A stretch of 64,000 bases of DNA from Enterococcus wangshanyuanii (GTDB taxonomy: Bacteria; Bacillota; Bacilli; Lactobacillales; Enterococcaceae). A program made the translations under genes and the position numbers. Each line of letters begins with the position of its first letter. Position 1 is the stretch's first letter. The stretch is from NCBI RefSeq assembly GCF_002197645.1, contig NZ_CP021874.1, forward strand, positions 1,550,001 to 1,614,000, written 5' to 3'. The notes under the pieces were generated by a model. The model saw only the letters and a list, made by a program, of their open reading frames with translations. It was not told where the DNA came from and did not search any database. Shown here in pieces: positions 1-8,049 of the stretch.

Positions 1-654
1 GGCACCACCAATAAAAAACGATGTTGGAATCAAAAGAAAGTGATTCTCTCGTTGTTTCCGTAAAAAAATCGCTACATGATAAATCAGAACCACACCAATA
101 ACACAGGCAATCAGCTGTTCATTCGATAAAGAAAACAGAAAAGCTGGTAGTAAATAAGGCCACACAGCTGTTTGTTTCTTTCTAAAGAAGTTATCTGCAT
201 AAGGAATCAATGCAAATAAGCCTAGAGACAACGGCCATAAATAATTAGTCGCACCAGTGAGCCAAAATAATGCATCCTTTAACACAAAAACATTCATAAA
301 TCCCAAGGAAAAGAACGCTACTAAAAAGTTCTGTTGCGAGATTTTCTCACTGAACAACCGAACGAGTGAATAACTGTATAAGAACCAGGCACAAGCACTA
401 ATGAAATGGTGCACAAATAGCGGCACTAAGAAAATAAAGTAGAGGGATGTTTCCGGAAATAATCGTGCCGACCACTCTTCATATCGCCACTGAAGATAGC
501 TGGACAAACTATACTCTCTAGGAGCAGTCATAAACCAACCATCATCCGTTTTTACATCGATCTTAAAATTTGTGAGGTACAAAAAAACCAAAAGGAACAA
601 GCCACCATAAAAAAATAGATTCTTTTTATTTTTCTTGATAAAATCAACCAACAT
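1..654 (-). CDS. Partial multi-spanning membrane protein (DUF6056-like)
   Basis: An open frame runs from an ATG at 654 off the left window edge, giving 218 residues without a stop. The start reads MLVDFIKKNKKNLFFYGG, followed by a hydrophobic helix, a short extracytoplasmic stretch with DDGWFMTAPREYSL, then about five more hydrophobic segments. The layout of one N-terminal helix, a loop with a D-x-W motif and many helices resembles enterococcal DUF6056/GT-C-like membrane proteins, which are often found near surface polysaccharide loci. That family call is from memory of its style, not a search. The C-terminus is missing, so length and function cannot be judged. It is separated from hflX by a terminator and is probably its own transcript. 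Confidence 0.6.
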   Translation of the reverse strand, partial: MLVDFIKKNKKNLFFYGGLFLLVFLYLTNFKIDVKTDDGWFMTAPREYSLSSYLQWRYEEWSARLFPETSLYFIFLVPLFVHHFISACAWFLYSYSLVRLFSEKISQQNFLVAFFSLGFMNVFVLKDALFWLTGATNYLWPLSLGLFALIPYADNFFRKKQTAVWPYLLPAFLFSLSNEQLIACVIGVVLIYHVAIFLRKQRENHFLLIPTSFFIGGA

Positions 655-722
655 ACTATACCACCTTAACCAAAACTTTTAACTAGTATATCATTTCACT
701 TCCAAAATAACTATACCAGTTC

Positions 723-768
723 AAAAAAAGTTACATACAAAACAGAAAGCGTTTTGTATGTAACTTTT
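723..768 (-). terminator. Rho-independent terminator after hflX
   Basis: A long inverted repeat has arms AGTTACATACAAAAC and GTTTTGTATGTAACT around a short loop, followed on the minus strand by a T-run. It lies just downstream of the hflX stop codon and would end the gdpD-miaA-hflX transcript. Confidence 0.85.
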
Positions 769-773
769 CCCAT

Positions 774-2015
774 TTATTCCTCTTCAGCCCTTAGCCACTT
801 TGAAGCCTTTTTAGCAAAACCTTTGACATGATAGACATTTTTTTCTTCATCAAAATTCTCTGATAGCAACAATGTATGTCGTGTCACTTCACTTAATTGC
901 TGTCCTTGATCAGAGCGTATGTCAAACTCATAAGGTACCAATAATTCCATCATTTTTTCTCTGACAACACGTGTTAAATCTTCTTTGCCGCGTGTACTTT
1001 TAGCAGAAATCAGTACGTTAGGAAATAAGGTCGGCGTGAAGTCATTCGGATCGATTTGGTCACTTTTATTATAGACCGTCAAAACAGGAATTTGTTCCAG
1101 GTCAAGATCATTTAATAATTCAACAACCGTTTGTTCATGCTGCAGACGATCTTCTGCACTCGCGTCAACTACGTGTAGCAAAAGATCCATGGTACGGCTT
1201 TCTTCTAGTGTTGATTGAAACGCTTCGATCAACTGTGTGGGCAAATCTTGAATGAACCCTACCGTATCAGTCATTGTCACGATCATCCCTTGCGGAAGCT
1301 GCCATTTTTTAGTCAATGGATCCAGCGTTGCAAATAATTGATCTTCTGAGTAAGTACCAGCTGTCGTTAATAAGTTCAAAATCGTCGACTTGCCAGCATT
1401 CGTATAGCCGATCAAACCAATTTGAAACAAATCTGAAGATTGACGCTTTTGCCTACTTCTTTCACGATGAGCGGTCACTTCTTTCAACTCACGCTTGATT
1501 GCAGTGATCTTGTTACGGATATGTCGTCGATCTGATTCTAATTTGGTTTCTCCAGGTCCTCTTGTTCCGATTCCTCCGCCTAAACGAGATAACTGTTTTC
1601 CTTGACCAATCAACCTTGGCAGCAAGTAGTTTAATTGAGCAAGCTCAACTTGCAACTTGCCTTCTTTTGAACGGGCCCGCATCGCAAAGATGTCAAGAAT
1701 CAGCTGTACACGATCGATCACTTTTACACCAAGCGCTTCAACAATCAGTTGATTCTGTCTCGGCGTTAATTCATGGTTGAAAATAACCAAATCAGCTTCA
1801 TAAGCATCAACCAGCTGAAGTAATTCTTCTATTTTCCCCTTTCCAATGACTGTCTTTTGATCGATTTTAGGGCGTTTTTGGGTCAAAGAAAAGACAACTT
1901 CACCTTCTGCCGTTTTTGTTAAGTTTTTCAATTCCTGCATTGAACCTTCAAAACGAGTATAATTTTCTTCGGTTTCTACACCAACTAATATAACTTTTTC
2001 GATATTTTTTTCCAT
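774..2015 (-). CDS. hflX: GTPase HflX
   Basis: A 413-residue ribosome-associated GTPase of the HflX family, known to split stalled or stressed ribosomes. The N-terminal HflX domain contains the glycine-rich linker GGGIGTRGPGETKLE around residues 146-160. The G domain has G1 GYTNAGKS (203-210), G3 DTVG (250-253) and G4 NKSD (316-319), all intact. The length is normal for the family. The ATG is preceded by GGAAGGA. It follows miaA by 3 bp, the usual Firmicute arrangement, so the two are almost certainly cotranscribed. A strong terminator follows. Nothing is unusual about it. Confidence 0.96.
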   Translation of the reverse strand: MEKNIEKVILVGVETEENYTRFEGSMQELKNLTKTAEGEVVFSLTQKRPKIDQKTVIGKGKIEELLQLVDAYEADLVIFNHELTPRQNQLIVEALGVKVIDRVQLILDIFAMRARSKEGKLQVELAQLNYLLPRLIGQGKQLSRLGGGIGTRGPGETKLESDRRHIRNKITAIKRELKEVTAHRERSRQKRQSSDLFQIGLIGYTNAGKSTILNLLTTAGTYSEDQLFATLDPLTKKWQLPQGMIVTMTDTVGFIQDLPTQLIEAFQSTLEESRTMDLLLHVVDASAEDRLQHEQTVVELLNDLDLEQIPVLTVYNKSDQIDPNDFTPTLFPNVLISAKSTRGKEDLTRVVREKMMELLVPYEFDIRSDQGQQLSEVTRHTLLLSENFDEEKNVYHVKGFAKKASKWLRAEEE

Positions 2016-2018
2016 TTC

Positions 2019-2948
2019 TTATCCTTCCGAAGAGCCTAGCCAGTCAACTATCGCTTGTTCCAGCTCCGTCTGTGTTTCTGGATGCTGAACTAAATCCCAC
2101 CAGTTAGCATTCATACGATTTTTAAACCATGTCAACTGCCTTTTCGCATATCTTCTTGAGTTTTGTTTCACTTGGGCAACTGCGTCTTCTAAGTCTTCCT
2201 TTCCCTCAAAATAAGGGAAAAATTCTTTGTAACCAATTCCTTGGATCGATTGCTGCGGTTGTTCCTCATAAAGTAGAGCGGCTTCTTTTAAAAGACCAGA
2301 ATCAAGCATGAGTTCTACTCGCTGATTGATACGCTCGTATAACAATGTACGATCCGTTTCTAAGCCCACTAAAAAATAGTCATATAAAGGTTTAGGTGTT
2401 TCTCTTGGAGTCAAGATACTGTATCCTGTTTTATCAAATACTTCGAGTGCCCGAATGATCTTTTTTTGATTATTGTGATGGATAGTCTCAGCTGCTTTAG
2501 GGTCTTTTTTTTGAAGCAATGCCCATAATTTTTCGTTTCCATTTTCTTTAGCGAATCGTTCATATTTTTCTCGAATGTCAGTTGACTCATCTTTAGCACC
2601 TAATTCAAAATCATATAGCAACGCTTGGATATACAAACCTGTTCCTCCCACAACGATCGGTAACTTGCCTTTTTTGATGATCTCATCGATCATTTGACGT
2701 CCTTCTTTTTGAAAATCAGCAACCGAATAGGTTTCTGACAATTCACGGCAATCGATCAAGTAATGAGGGACACCAGCCTGCTCTTCCTTTGTGGCTTTCG
2801 CTGTTCCTATGTCTAAACCTTTATAAACTTGCATTGAATCTCCACTGATAATTTCACCATCTAGCTGTTTTGCTAGCTGAATACTCAGCGCTGTTTTGCC
2901 AACTGCTGTTGGACCTGCAATAACTAATACTTTTTTCAATTTTTTCAT
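2019..2948 (-). CDS. miaA: tRNA dimethylallyltransferase MiaA
   Basis: A 309-residue enzyme that transfers a dimethylallyl group to A37 of tRNAs reading UNN codons. The P-loop GPTAVGKT is at residues 12-19, followed by the DSMQVYKGLDIGTAK region typical of the family. The C-terminal section has the GIGYKEF motif and the RRYAKRQLTWFKNR tail. The start codon overlaps the end of the gdpD-like gene by 4 bp, and hflX follows 3 bp after its stop, so this is the middle gene of an operon. Length and motifs are standard. Confidence 0.97.
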   Translation of the reverse strand: MKKLKKVLVIAGPTAVGKTALSIQLAKQLDGEIISGDSMQVYKGLDIGTAKATKEEQAGVPHYLIDCRELSETYSVADFQKEGRQMIDEIIKKGKLPIVVGGTGLYIQALLYDFELGAKDESTDIREKYERFAKENGNEKLWALLQKKDPKAAETIHHNNQKKIIRALEVFDKTGYSILTPRETPKPLYDYFLVGLETDRTLLYERINQRVELMLDSGLLKEAALLYEEQPQQSIQGIGYKEFFPYFEGKEDLEDAVAQVKQNSRRYAKRQLTWFKNRMNANWWDLVQHPETQTELEQAIVDWLGSSEG

Positions 2949-3685
2949 CCTTTAGTCTGTACTTCTTTACGCACCTGCAGTGCAATTTCTGGAAAATCTG
3001 TATGGATTCCTGCCAATTGCGAATCGATACATCGCCTAATTTTCTCTTTATCATTCACAGTCCAAGGGCGGATCGCTTTAGGAAAATCGCTCAATTCTTT
3101 TATATGCTCAAGTACCCATTCAATATTTGGATGAATCCCCTCGATAAATGACGACTTCACCGCTTGATCTTTTTTATGCTCCGAAGCCTTGAATATCAAT
3201 GCAACCGGTCGCTTTTTTTCAAGCGCCCAAACCTTTTCCAGGCTAGGATAATGAAAACTTGAATACATATAATCAAACGACCATGATCGTCTTTGCATCA
3301 ACTGAATAAGCAGCGATTCAATTCCTTCATACTGGATCTGATCTGTTTTTATTTCGATATTCAATAAACCGTTAAAATTTTCCTCTTCAAGCAGCTGTAA
3401 GACTTCCTCTAGCATTGGAATCTTCTGTTCAACTGGAAATGGCGTAAACCATAGACCAGCATCCAGCTGTTTTAGCTCCGCAACAGTTAGATCAGCTATG
3501 AGACCTGAACCGTTCGTTGTACGATCAACCGTTTCATCATGGATCACGACTAGCTGTTTGTCTTTTGATAAATGAACATCAAGCTCTATACCGTCCGCTC
3601 CCACACGAACCGCTTCTTTGAATGCAATCAATGTATTTTCTGGATGTGTTCCTTTACTCCCTCGGTGAGCAATTATCTTGGTCAC
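2945..3685 (-). CDS. Glycerophosphodiester phosphodiesterase family protein
   Basis: A GDPD-family protein expected to hydrolyse glycerophosphodiesters to glycerol-3-phosphate and an alcohol. It has the catalytic IAHRGSKGTHPENT segment at the N-terminus, then GIELDVHLSKD and VIHDETVDRTTNG, which supply the metal ligands and second His. No signal peptide is visible, so it should be cytosolic. The frame is open to a GTG at 3706, but a GAGGGG ribosome binding site at 3692-3698 sits 6 bp before the GTG at 3685, and the protein then begins right at the conserved core, so I chose 3685. It heads the miaA-hflX operon with a 4-bp overlap. Confidence 0.9.
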   Translation of the reverse strand: MTKIIAHRGSKGTHPENTLIAFKEAVRVGADGIELDVHLSKDKQLVVIHDETVDRTTNGSGLIADLTVAELKQLDAGLWFTPFPVEQKIPMLEEVLQLLEEENFNGLLNIEIKTDQIQYEGIESLLIQLMQRRSWSFDYMYSSFHYPSLEKVWALEKKRPVALIFKASEHKKDQAVKSSFIEGIHPNIEWVLEHIKELSDFPKAIRPWTVNDKEKIRRCIDSQLAGIHTDFPEIALQVRKEVQTKG

Positions 3686-3742
3686 AACGATCCCCTCCAG
3701 TCGCACTCATTGTATCATTCCTATTAATCAGTATCAAACAAT

Positions 3743-3778
3743 AAAAAAAGACAGACGAGCATTCTAGCCGCCTGTCTT
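3743..3778 (-). terminator. Terminator after the epimerase gene
   Basis: An inverted repeat AAGACAG(G)CG ... CGTCTGTCTT is followed on the minus strand by TTTTTTT. It lies between the epimerase stop and the gdpD start and marks the distal end of the Epa variable region. Confidence 0.8.
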
Positions 3779-3811
3779 CATTTGCTTGCTTATTCGTCGT
3801 AATTCTTCCTA

Positions 3812-4774
3812 TTAATCGTTTTTCTCTTGAGCTAATTCATAAGAAACATATTTTTCAAGCCCAGCTTTGATCGTATGCTTTGGTTCATAACCAATCGCTT
3901 CTATTTTTGAAATATCTGCTAAAGAGTACTTTATATCTCCAGAACGTTCCGGTTGATTTTGAACGGGCAACTCGCTAGCTAAAAGTTCATCTAACGTTGC
4001 GACTAAATCATTAAGATTGATTGCTGTACCTGTACCAACATTATATACTTCCCCTAAAGAAGCATTTGACGTTGCAACTAAATCCAATGCCTGAACAACA
4101 TCCTCGATGAAAACAAAATCTCTTGATTGTGAGCCATCGCCAAACATAGTAAATGATGTTTCTTCTTTGTTGAGTAGCTTTTTGTAGCGATCCATGATAA
4201 TTGATATTACCCCAGAATAAGGTGATTCAGGATTTTGTTTTGGACCGTAAACATTAAAGAAACGAACTGCACTTGTTGGGATTTGATACAAATGATAATA
4301 GTCTACCACATATTTTTCTGCTGCAAACTTATCGATTGCGTAAGGCGTCAATGGACGAATCACTGACTCTTCTGCTTTAGGTAAAGTAGGTTCATCTCCA
4401 TACACTGCGGCTGAAGAAGTAAAAACTAGACGCTTCAAACCAGCTTGGTGGGCTCTGATCAATTCCAACAATTGGAAGACACTGTCAAAATTGACCTGAT
4501 GTGTCTCAACTGGCCGTTCGACAGAATCAGCGACACTAGCAACTGCTGCTAAATGAAAAATGTAGTCAAATTGGTTTGTCTTTAACAACTCTTCCATCAA
4601 TGAAAAATCTGTAACAGAGCCTTCAATAAAACGAATATTATCAGAATGATCTAAATTATTTTTATTTCCCATCGATAAATCGTCCACAACGACCACCTGA
4701 TGATTTTTAGAATAGAAATTTGCTAAGGTCGAGCCAATAAATCCCGCACCACCTGTAATCAATATATTATTCAT
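3812..4774 (-). CDS. UDP-sugar 4-epimerase / dehydratase (extended SDR)
   Basis: A 320-residue NAD-dependent extended SDR. The Rossmann motif GGAGFIG is at residues 8-14, followed by a TSSAAVYG segment, the catalytic YAIDK (Y145, K149) and RFFNVYGPKQNP. These are hallmarks of the GalE/WbpP group, which interconverts UDP-hexoses or UDP-HexNAc. The exact substrate cannot be read from sequence. It has its own terminator and an upstream gap of about 160 bp with another terminator, so it is probably monocistronic. Its place at the end of the Epa variable region matches a gene at the same place in E. faecalis, suggesting it supplies a sugar for Epa side chains. Confidence 0.85.
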   Translation of the reverse strand: MNNILITGGAGFIGSTLANFYSKNHQVVVVDDLSMGNKNNLDHSDNIRFIEGSVTDFSLMEELLKTNQFDYIFHLAAVASVADSVERPVETHQVNFDSVFQLLELIRAHQAGLKRLVFTSSAAVYGDEPTLPKAEESVIRPLTPYAIDKFAAEKYVVDYYHLYQIPTSAVRFFNVYGPKQNPESPYSGVISIIMDRYKKLLNKEETSFTMFGDGSQSRDFVFIEDVVQALDLVATSNASLGEVYNVGTGTAINLNDLVATLDELLASELPVQNQPERSGDIKYSLADISKIEAIGYEPKHTIKAGLEKYVSYELAQEKND

Positions 4775-4870
4775 TTATCCGTAACTCCTAGCTTTTATAT
4801 AGAATATCATTAAACGATACTCTTGATGTACTTAGTTTATCATTCTTTTTGAGTGTGGTCTACTTTAATT

Positions 4871-4911
4871 AAAAAAGACTAGCGAAAGATCAATGATTCT
4901 TCCGCTAGTCC
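4871..4911 (-). terminator. Terminator after the 172-residue anchored protein
   Basis: A hairpin GGACTAGCGGAAGA ... TCTTTCGCTAGTC is followed by TTTTTT on the minus strand, just after the stop at 4936. Confidence 0.85.
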
Positions 4912-4935
4912 TAAAAGGATACCTATTCTAAAAAC

Positions 4936-5454
4936 TTATTGCTTTTCTTTTGCCACATCTACGACTGACTTCTTTTCTTTTTTCGCTTGTTTAAGCAACT
5001 CAACGATCTCATTATTATGCATTTTATCTGGATCGATTCCTGCATCTCTAAGTGATTCACGAGCATTTTCGATCTCATCATCATCAATTTTTTCAATATC
5101 TAGATCTTTTAGATAGTCCTTAAGAGACTGTCCGCTTTTTTTGATTTTCTCTGCCATGGTCTGTACATCTTGATCTGTAAACTGCGTACTATCAAATCCT
5201 GCCTGTTCGATTTCTGAGCGATATTTTCCCAGCTCTTCCATGCTCATCGTAACTTTTTCATAGCTATATGAGATATCTGTTTCATCAGAATGATCGATCA
5301 CGCTTGATTTACTATACACATCCGTTGTTTCAGTTGATTTCGTTGTAGAGGCTTTAGTCTCAGTATCATTTTTGTTATTCAGCTGTATAACAAAAATGAT
5401 ACCTACCAAAAGGATGAGCGCAGAAATTAAAAAGAGAACTTTCTTATTTTTCAT
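4936..5454 (-). CDS. Membrane-anchored extracytoplasmic protein of unknown function
   Basis: A 172-residue protein with a positively charged start (MKNKK), one hydrophobic helix at about residues 6-24 and no lipobox Cys, so probably a type II anchored or secreted protein. The rest is polar: a Thr/Ser/Asp-rich stretch (30-65), then helical, charged sequence containing two similar motifs, roughly AGFDSTQFTDQDVQTMAEKI and AGIDPDKMHNNEIVELLKQ, which look like a small duplicated helical unit. A GAGGGG site lies 6 bp before the ATG. It starts 15 bp after the ChW/C39 gene, so it is in the same operon and may be that protein's partner. I do not recognise the family. Confidence 0.75.
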   Translation of the reverse strand: MKNKKVLFLISALILLVGIIFVIQLNNKNDTETKASTTKSTETTDVYSKSSVIDHSDETDISYSYEKVTMSMEELGKYRSEIEQAGFDSTQFTDQDVQTMAEKIKKSGQSLKDYLKDLDIEKIDDDEIENARESLRDAGIDPDKMHNNEIVELLKQAKKEKKSVVDVAKEKQ

Positions 5455-5469
5455 AGATGCCCCTCTATT

Positions 5470-7851
5470 CTATTTATCGATTGCAACAGCCATTTTATTC
5501 GGACTGTATGAAAGAGCTACCGTTCCTTCACTGACCCACATTGTTCCGTAGATAGGATCAGTCACATGGAAACTATTTCCATCAAACCCAGTGATCAACC
5601 AAACGTGTAAATTAGCAACTTTTAATGAACCATAATAGGTTCCGTCAATGATCGGTGCTGCTAAATATGGATAGGTTCCCCAAACAACTAACGGGTTTCC
5701 TTTCATCAACTCTTCTTTGAATTGAGCGGTACCAACACCACTGATATCTCTTGAATTTGGTGCATATCTTTTTGCATACGGTGTAAATGCTCTTGGGTAT
5801 ATCGTGTGGAAGCCGTATTTATCCGTTGGATGTCCGTTAAATCCTTCATGCGGATTGCCCCAAGAAGGGACTTTCGGTACTGCCTCTGTGACCTGATGAA
5901 TATTTTGGCCACGGGTCGCTCCCAAATAGGCTAATGCCATGTAAAGCGAAAATTCTTCACACCCATTTGGATAGCCCATTGCCATTTGGTTATAGTAAGG
6001 AACATCCATAAATGTCTTTTGGTTTTTACTTGTTGCAGCAACAATGTTTTTATGTGCTGTCACATAGCCATAAGGTGTCTCTAAAATCGGGTAACCATTT
6101 TTATCAAGCACTCGTTTTTTCACATCGATGACTGTACCAGCAGAAATATCATTTCCTCTATTTAATGAACGGTCTGTATAGTAGTGTTTCGTTTTTAACT
6201 CGATTCGTTTAGGCGCATCCATGTAATAGTTGCCCATACCAGCTGGCGCCTTCTTATAGTTGTTTGAAACTGCCGGACCATTCAACATCTTTCTGACTAG
6301 AACGATATCAAAGGCTTCCATTCGGAAACGATAACCTGATGTCCCGCTAATTCCCCCGTTTTTATTCCAGCCTAGCCAGCCAAAATACTCAGCATGTGTT
6401 CGATAATACACATCGAAATGTTTTGCTAGCTCACCCGTCAAGCGAATGTCATAAGCTTCTACACGTTTAGATTCCCCAGTCGTTCCGCTTAATTGGTTGT
6501 TGGAGACATAGCTTTGCCACCCTTTGTCCTGTACATGTGTTCTATATTCAACACCGCCTGAAACTGGGGCGTTTTCAATTTTGACTTTGATTGCTTCTAC
6601 TCGTTTGCTTTGGCCCATCGAGCCATTTGTTTGTCCATTTTTGCTTGGTGTTTGCCAGCCTTTATCTTGTACATGACTTTGGTAAATAATATTCGGTTGT
6701 TTATATTGAACGAAATAGCGTGTCACGGAACCAGGTGCAACCGCTCCTTTTTTCACCAATTGGACTGCAACTGATTCTAATTGATAACTGAATCCTGCTG
6801 TCCCTGAGTTTTGACCATTGCTTGCCCAATCCAGCCAGCCAAAGTTTCTCGCATGCACACGGTAATAAACATCAAAGTGCTGAGCTAACTCACCCGTCAA
6901 ACGAATGCTTAATGCTTCCATCCGCTTAGATTGTTTCACTGTTCCAGTCACCGCATTATTTGCTACATAGTCCTGCCAGCCAACATCCTGAACATGACTT
7001 CGATATTCAATTCCGCCTGACACAGGAAGATTATCGACTGTGAGTTTCATTGCTTCCATCCGTTTCGACTGACCAGTTGTTCCGCTCAATTGTCCATTGG
7101 ACTTCACACCTTGCCAACCGATGTCCTGAATATGGCTTTGGTATTTTATATTCGGCTTTTTATATTGAACAAAAGAACGTGTTGTTTTCCCAGGTGCAGA
7201 TTGGCCTTTTTCTACTAGTTGGATCTGGATACCTTTGATCTCATACGAAAAACCTGTTGTTCCGGAATTTTGACCATTGACTGCCCAATCCAGCCAGCCA
7301 AAATTTTGTGCCTGGACTCTGTAGTAAACATCATACGTTTCCTTAAGCGTTCCTGTCAGTTGGATTTGAATCGCTTCCATTCGTTTGCCTGAAACACCGC
7401 TGATACTATCAGCATCTGTAAAAGTTTGCCAGCCAATGTCTGCTACATGTGCACGATATTGGATGCTGCCTTGTTCTGGTTCGCCTCCGACAACTGTCAC
7501 TTTTAGCGCTTCGATTCGACCATCTGAAATAACAGCTTGTGCACCATTTGTTTGTTCTGACTGCCAGCCTAGTTTTTCATTGTAGATTGAATAGTTAACT
7601 GTAAGAGGAGCTGTGCTTTTTTCTAATTGACTGCTTCCCTCTACTGAATCAAGACTTTCTTCAACGCTGTTCATTTGAGTTGTCTCTGTAACTGTCGTCT
7701 CCATCGTTTGCTCTGTACTACTAGTTGATATAACTTGTGATTCTTCCACCGTACTCATCGAACTCGTCTCTTCTTGCGAAAAAACCATAGACGGCATAAA
7801 AATAACAGAAGTTATCATACCGATGAACAAATACCCTAGCTTCTTTTTCAA
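5470..7851 (-). CDS. Secreted nine-ChW-repeat protein with C-terminal C39-like peptidase domain
   Basis: About 793 residues. A signal peptide (hydrophobic core LFIGMITSVIFMPSMV) is followed by a Ser/Thr/Glu-rich linker, then nine ChW repeats (Clostridial hydrophobic repeats with a conserved W, motif like HVQDIGW...SGTSG...RMEA) over about residues 85-520. They are arranged as three sets of three. A short SH3-like stretch follows. The last 180 residues match a C39-like papain fold: DVPYYNQ, then NGCEEFSLYMAL (putative catalytic Cys), VANLHVWLITGFDG (His) and VTDPIYG (Asp). The upstream GTG at 7860 is too close to the GAGGGG site at 7860-7865, whereas the TTG at 7851 is 8 bp from it, so I prefer the TTG. 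It probably processes peptides at the cell surface; the substrate is unknown. Confidence 0.85.
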   Translation of the reverse strand: MKKKLGYLFIGMITSVIFMPSMVFSQEETSSMSTVEESQVISTSSTEQTMETTVTETTQMNSVEESLDSVEGSSQLEKSTAPLTVNYSIYNEKLGWQSEQTNGAQAVISDGRIEALKVTVVGGEPEQGSIQYRAHVADIGWQTFTDADSISGVSGKRMEAIQIQLTGTLKETYDVYYRVQAQNFGWLDWAVNGQNSGTTGFSYEIKGIQIQLVEKGQSAPGKTTRSFVQYKKPNIKYQSHIQDIGWQGVKSNGQLSGTTGQSKRMEAMKLTVDNLPVSGGIEYRSHVQDVGWQDYVANNAVTGTVKQSKRMEALSIRLTGELAQHFDVYYRVHARNFGWLDWASNGQNSGTAGFSYQLESVAVQLVKKGAVAPGSVTRYFVQYKQPNIIYQSHVQDKGWQTPSKNGQTNGSMGQSKRVEAIKVKIENAPVSGGVEYRTHVQDKGWQSYVSNNQLSGTTGESKRVEAYDIRLTGELAKHFDVYYRTHAEYFGWLGWNKNGGISGTSGYRFRMEAFDIVLVRKMLNGPAVSNNYKKAPAGMGNYYMDAPKRIELKTKHYYTDRSLNRGNDISAGTVIDVKKRVLDKNGYPILETPYGYVTAHKNIVAATSKNQKTFMDVPYYNQMAMGYPNGCEEFSLYMALAYLGATRGQNIHQVTEAVPKVPSWGNPHEGFNGHPTDKYGFHTIYPRAFTPYAKRYAPNSRDISGVGTAQFKEELMKGNPLVVWGTYPYLAAPIIDGTYYGSLKVANLHVWLITGFDGNSFHVTDPIYGTMWVSEGTVALSYSPNKMAVAIDK

Positions 7852-7981
7852 CTTTTCCACCCCTCATCTTTCAATAAAATAATTGTAACAAAGTTAACTC
7901 TTTTTGTCCACAAACTTAATTAATACTTTTAGTTATTTAAAACTAACTTTAAATCTTATTTTACATTCTTTTGATCATAAT

Positions 7982-8028
7982 AAAAATGGCAGCGATACTG
8001 ATTTTTTCATATCAGTTCTCTGCCATTC
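7982..8028 (-). terminator. Terminator after the flippase gene
   Basis: An imperfect inverted repeat, AATGGCAG...CTGAT and ATCAG...CTGCCATT, is followed by TTTTTATTA on the minus strand. It separates the Epa decoration operon from the downstream ChW/C39 operon, which must therefore have its own promoter in 7861-7980. Confidence 0.8.
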
Positions 8029-8049
8029 GATAAGAATAAATAACGTTTT

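Noticed and set aside
1316-1498. Short open frames on the opposite strand of hflX and of most other genes
   Set aside because: They lie fully inside well-supported genes, have no ribosome binding sites and no protein-like composition.
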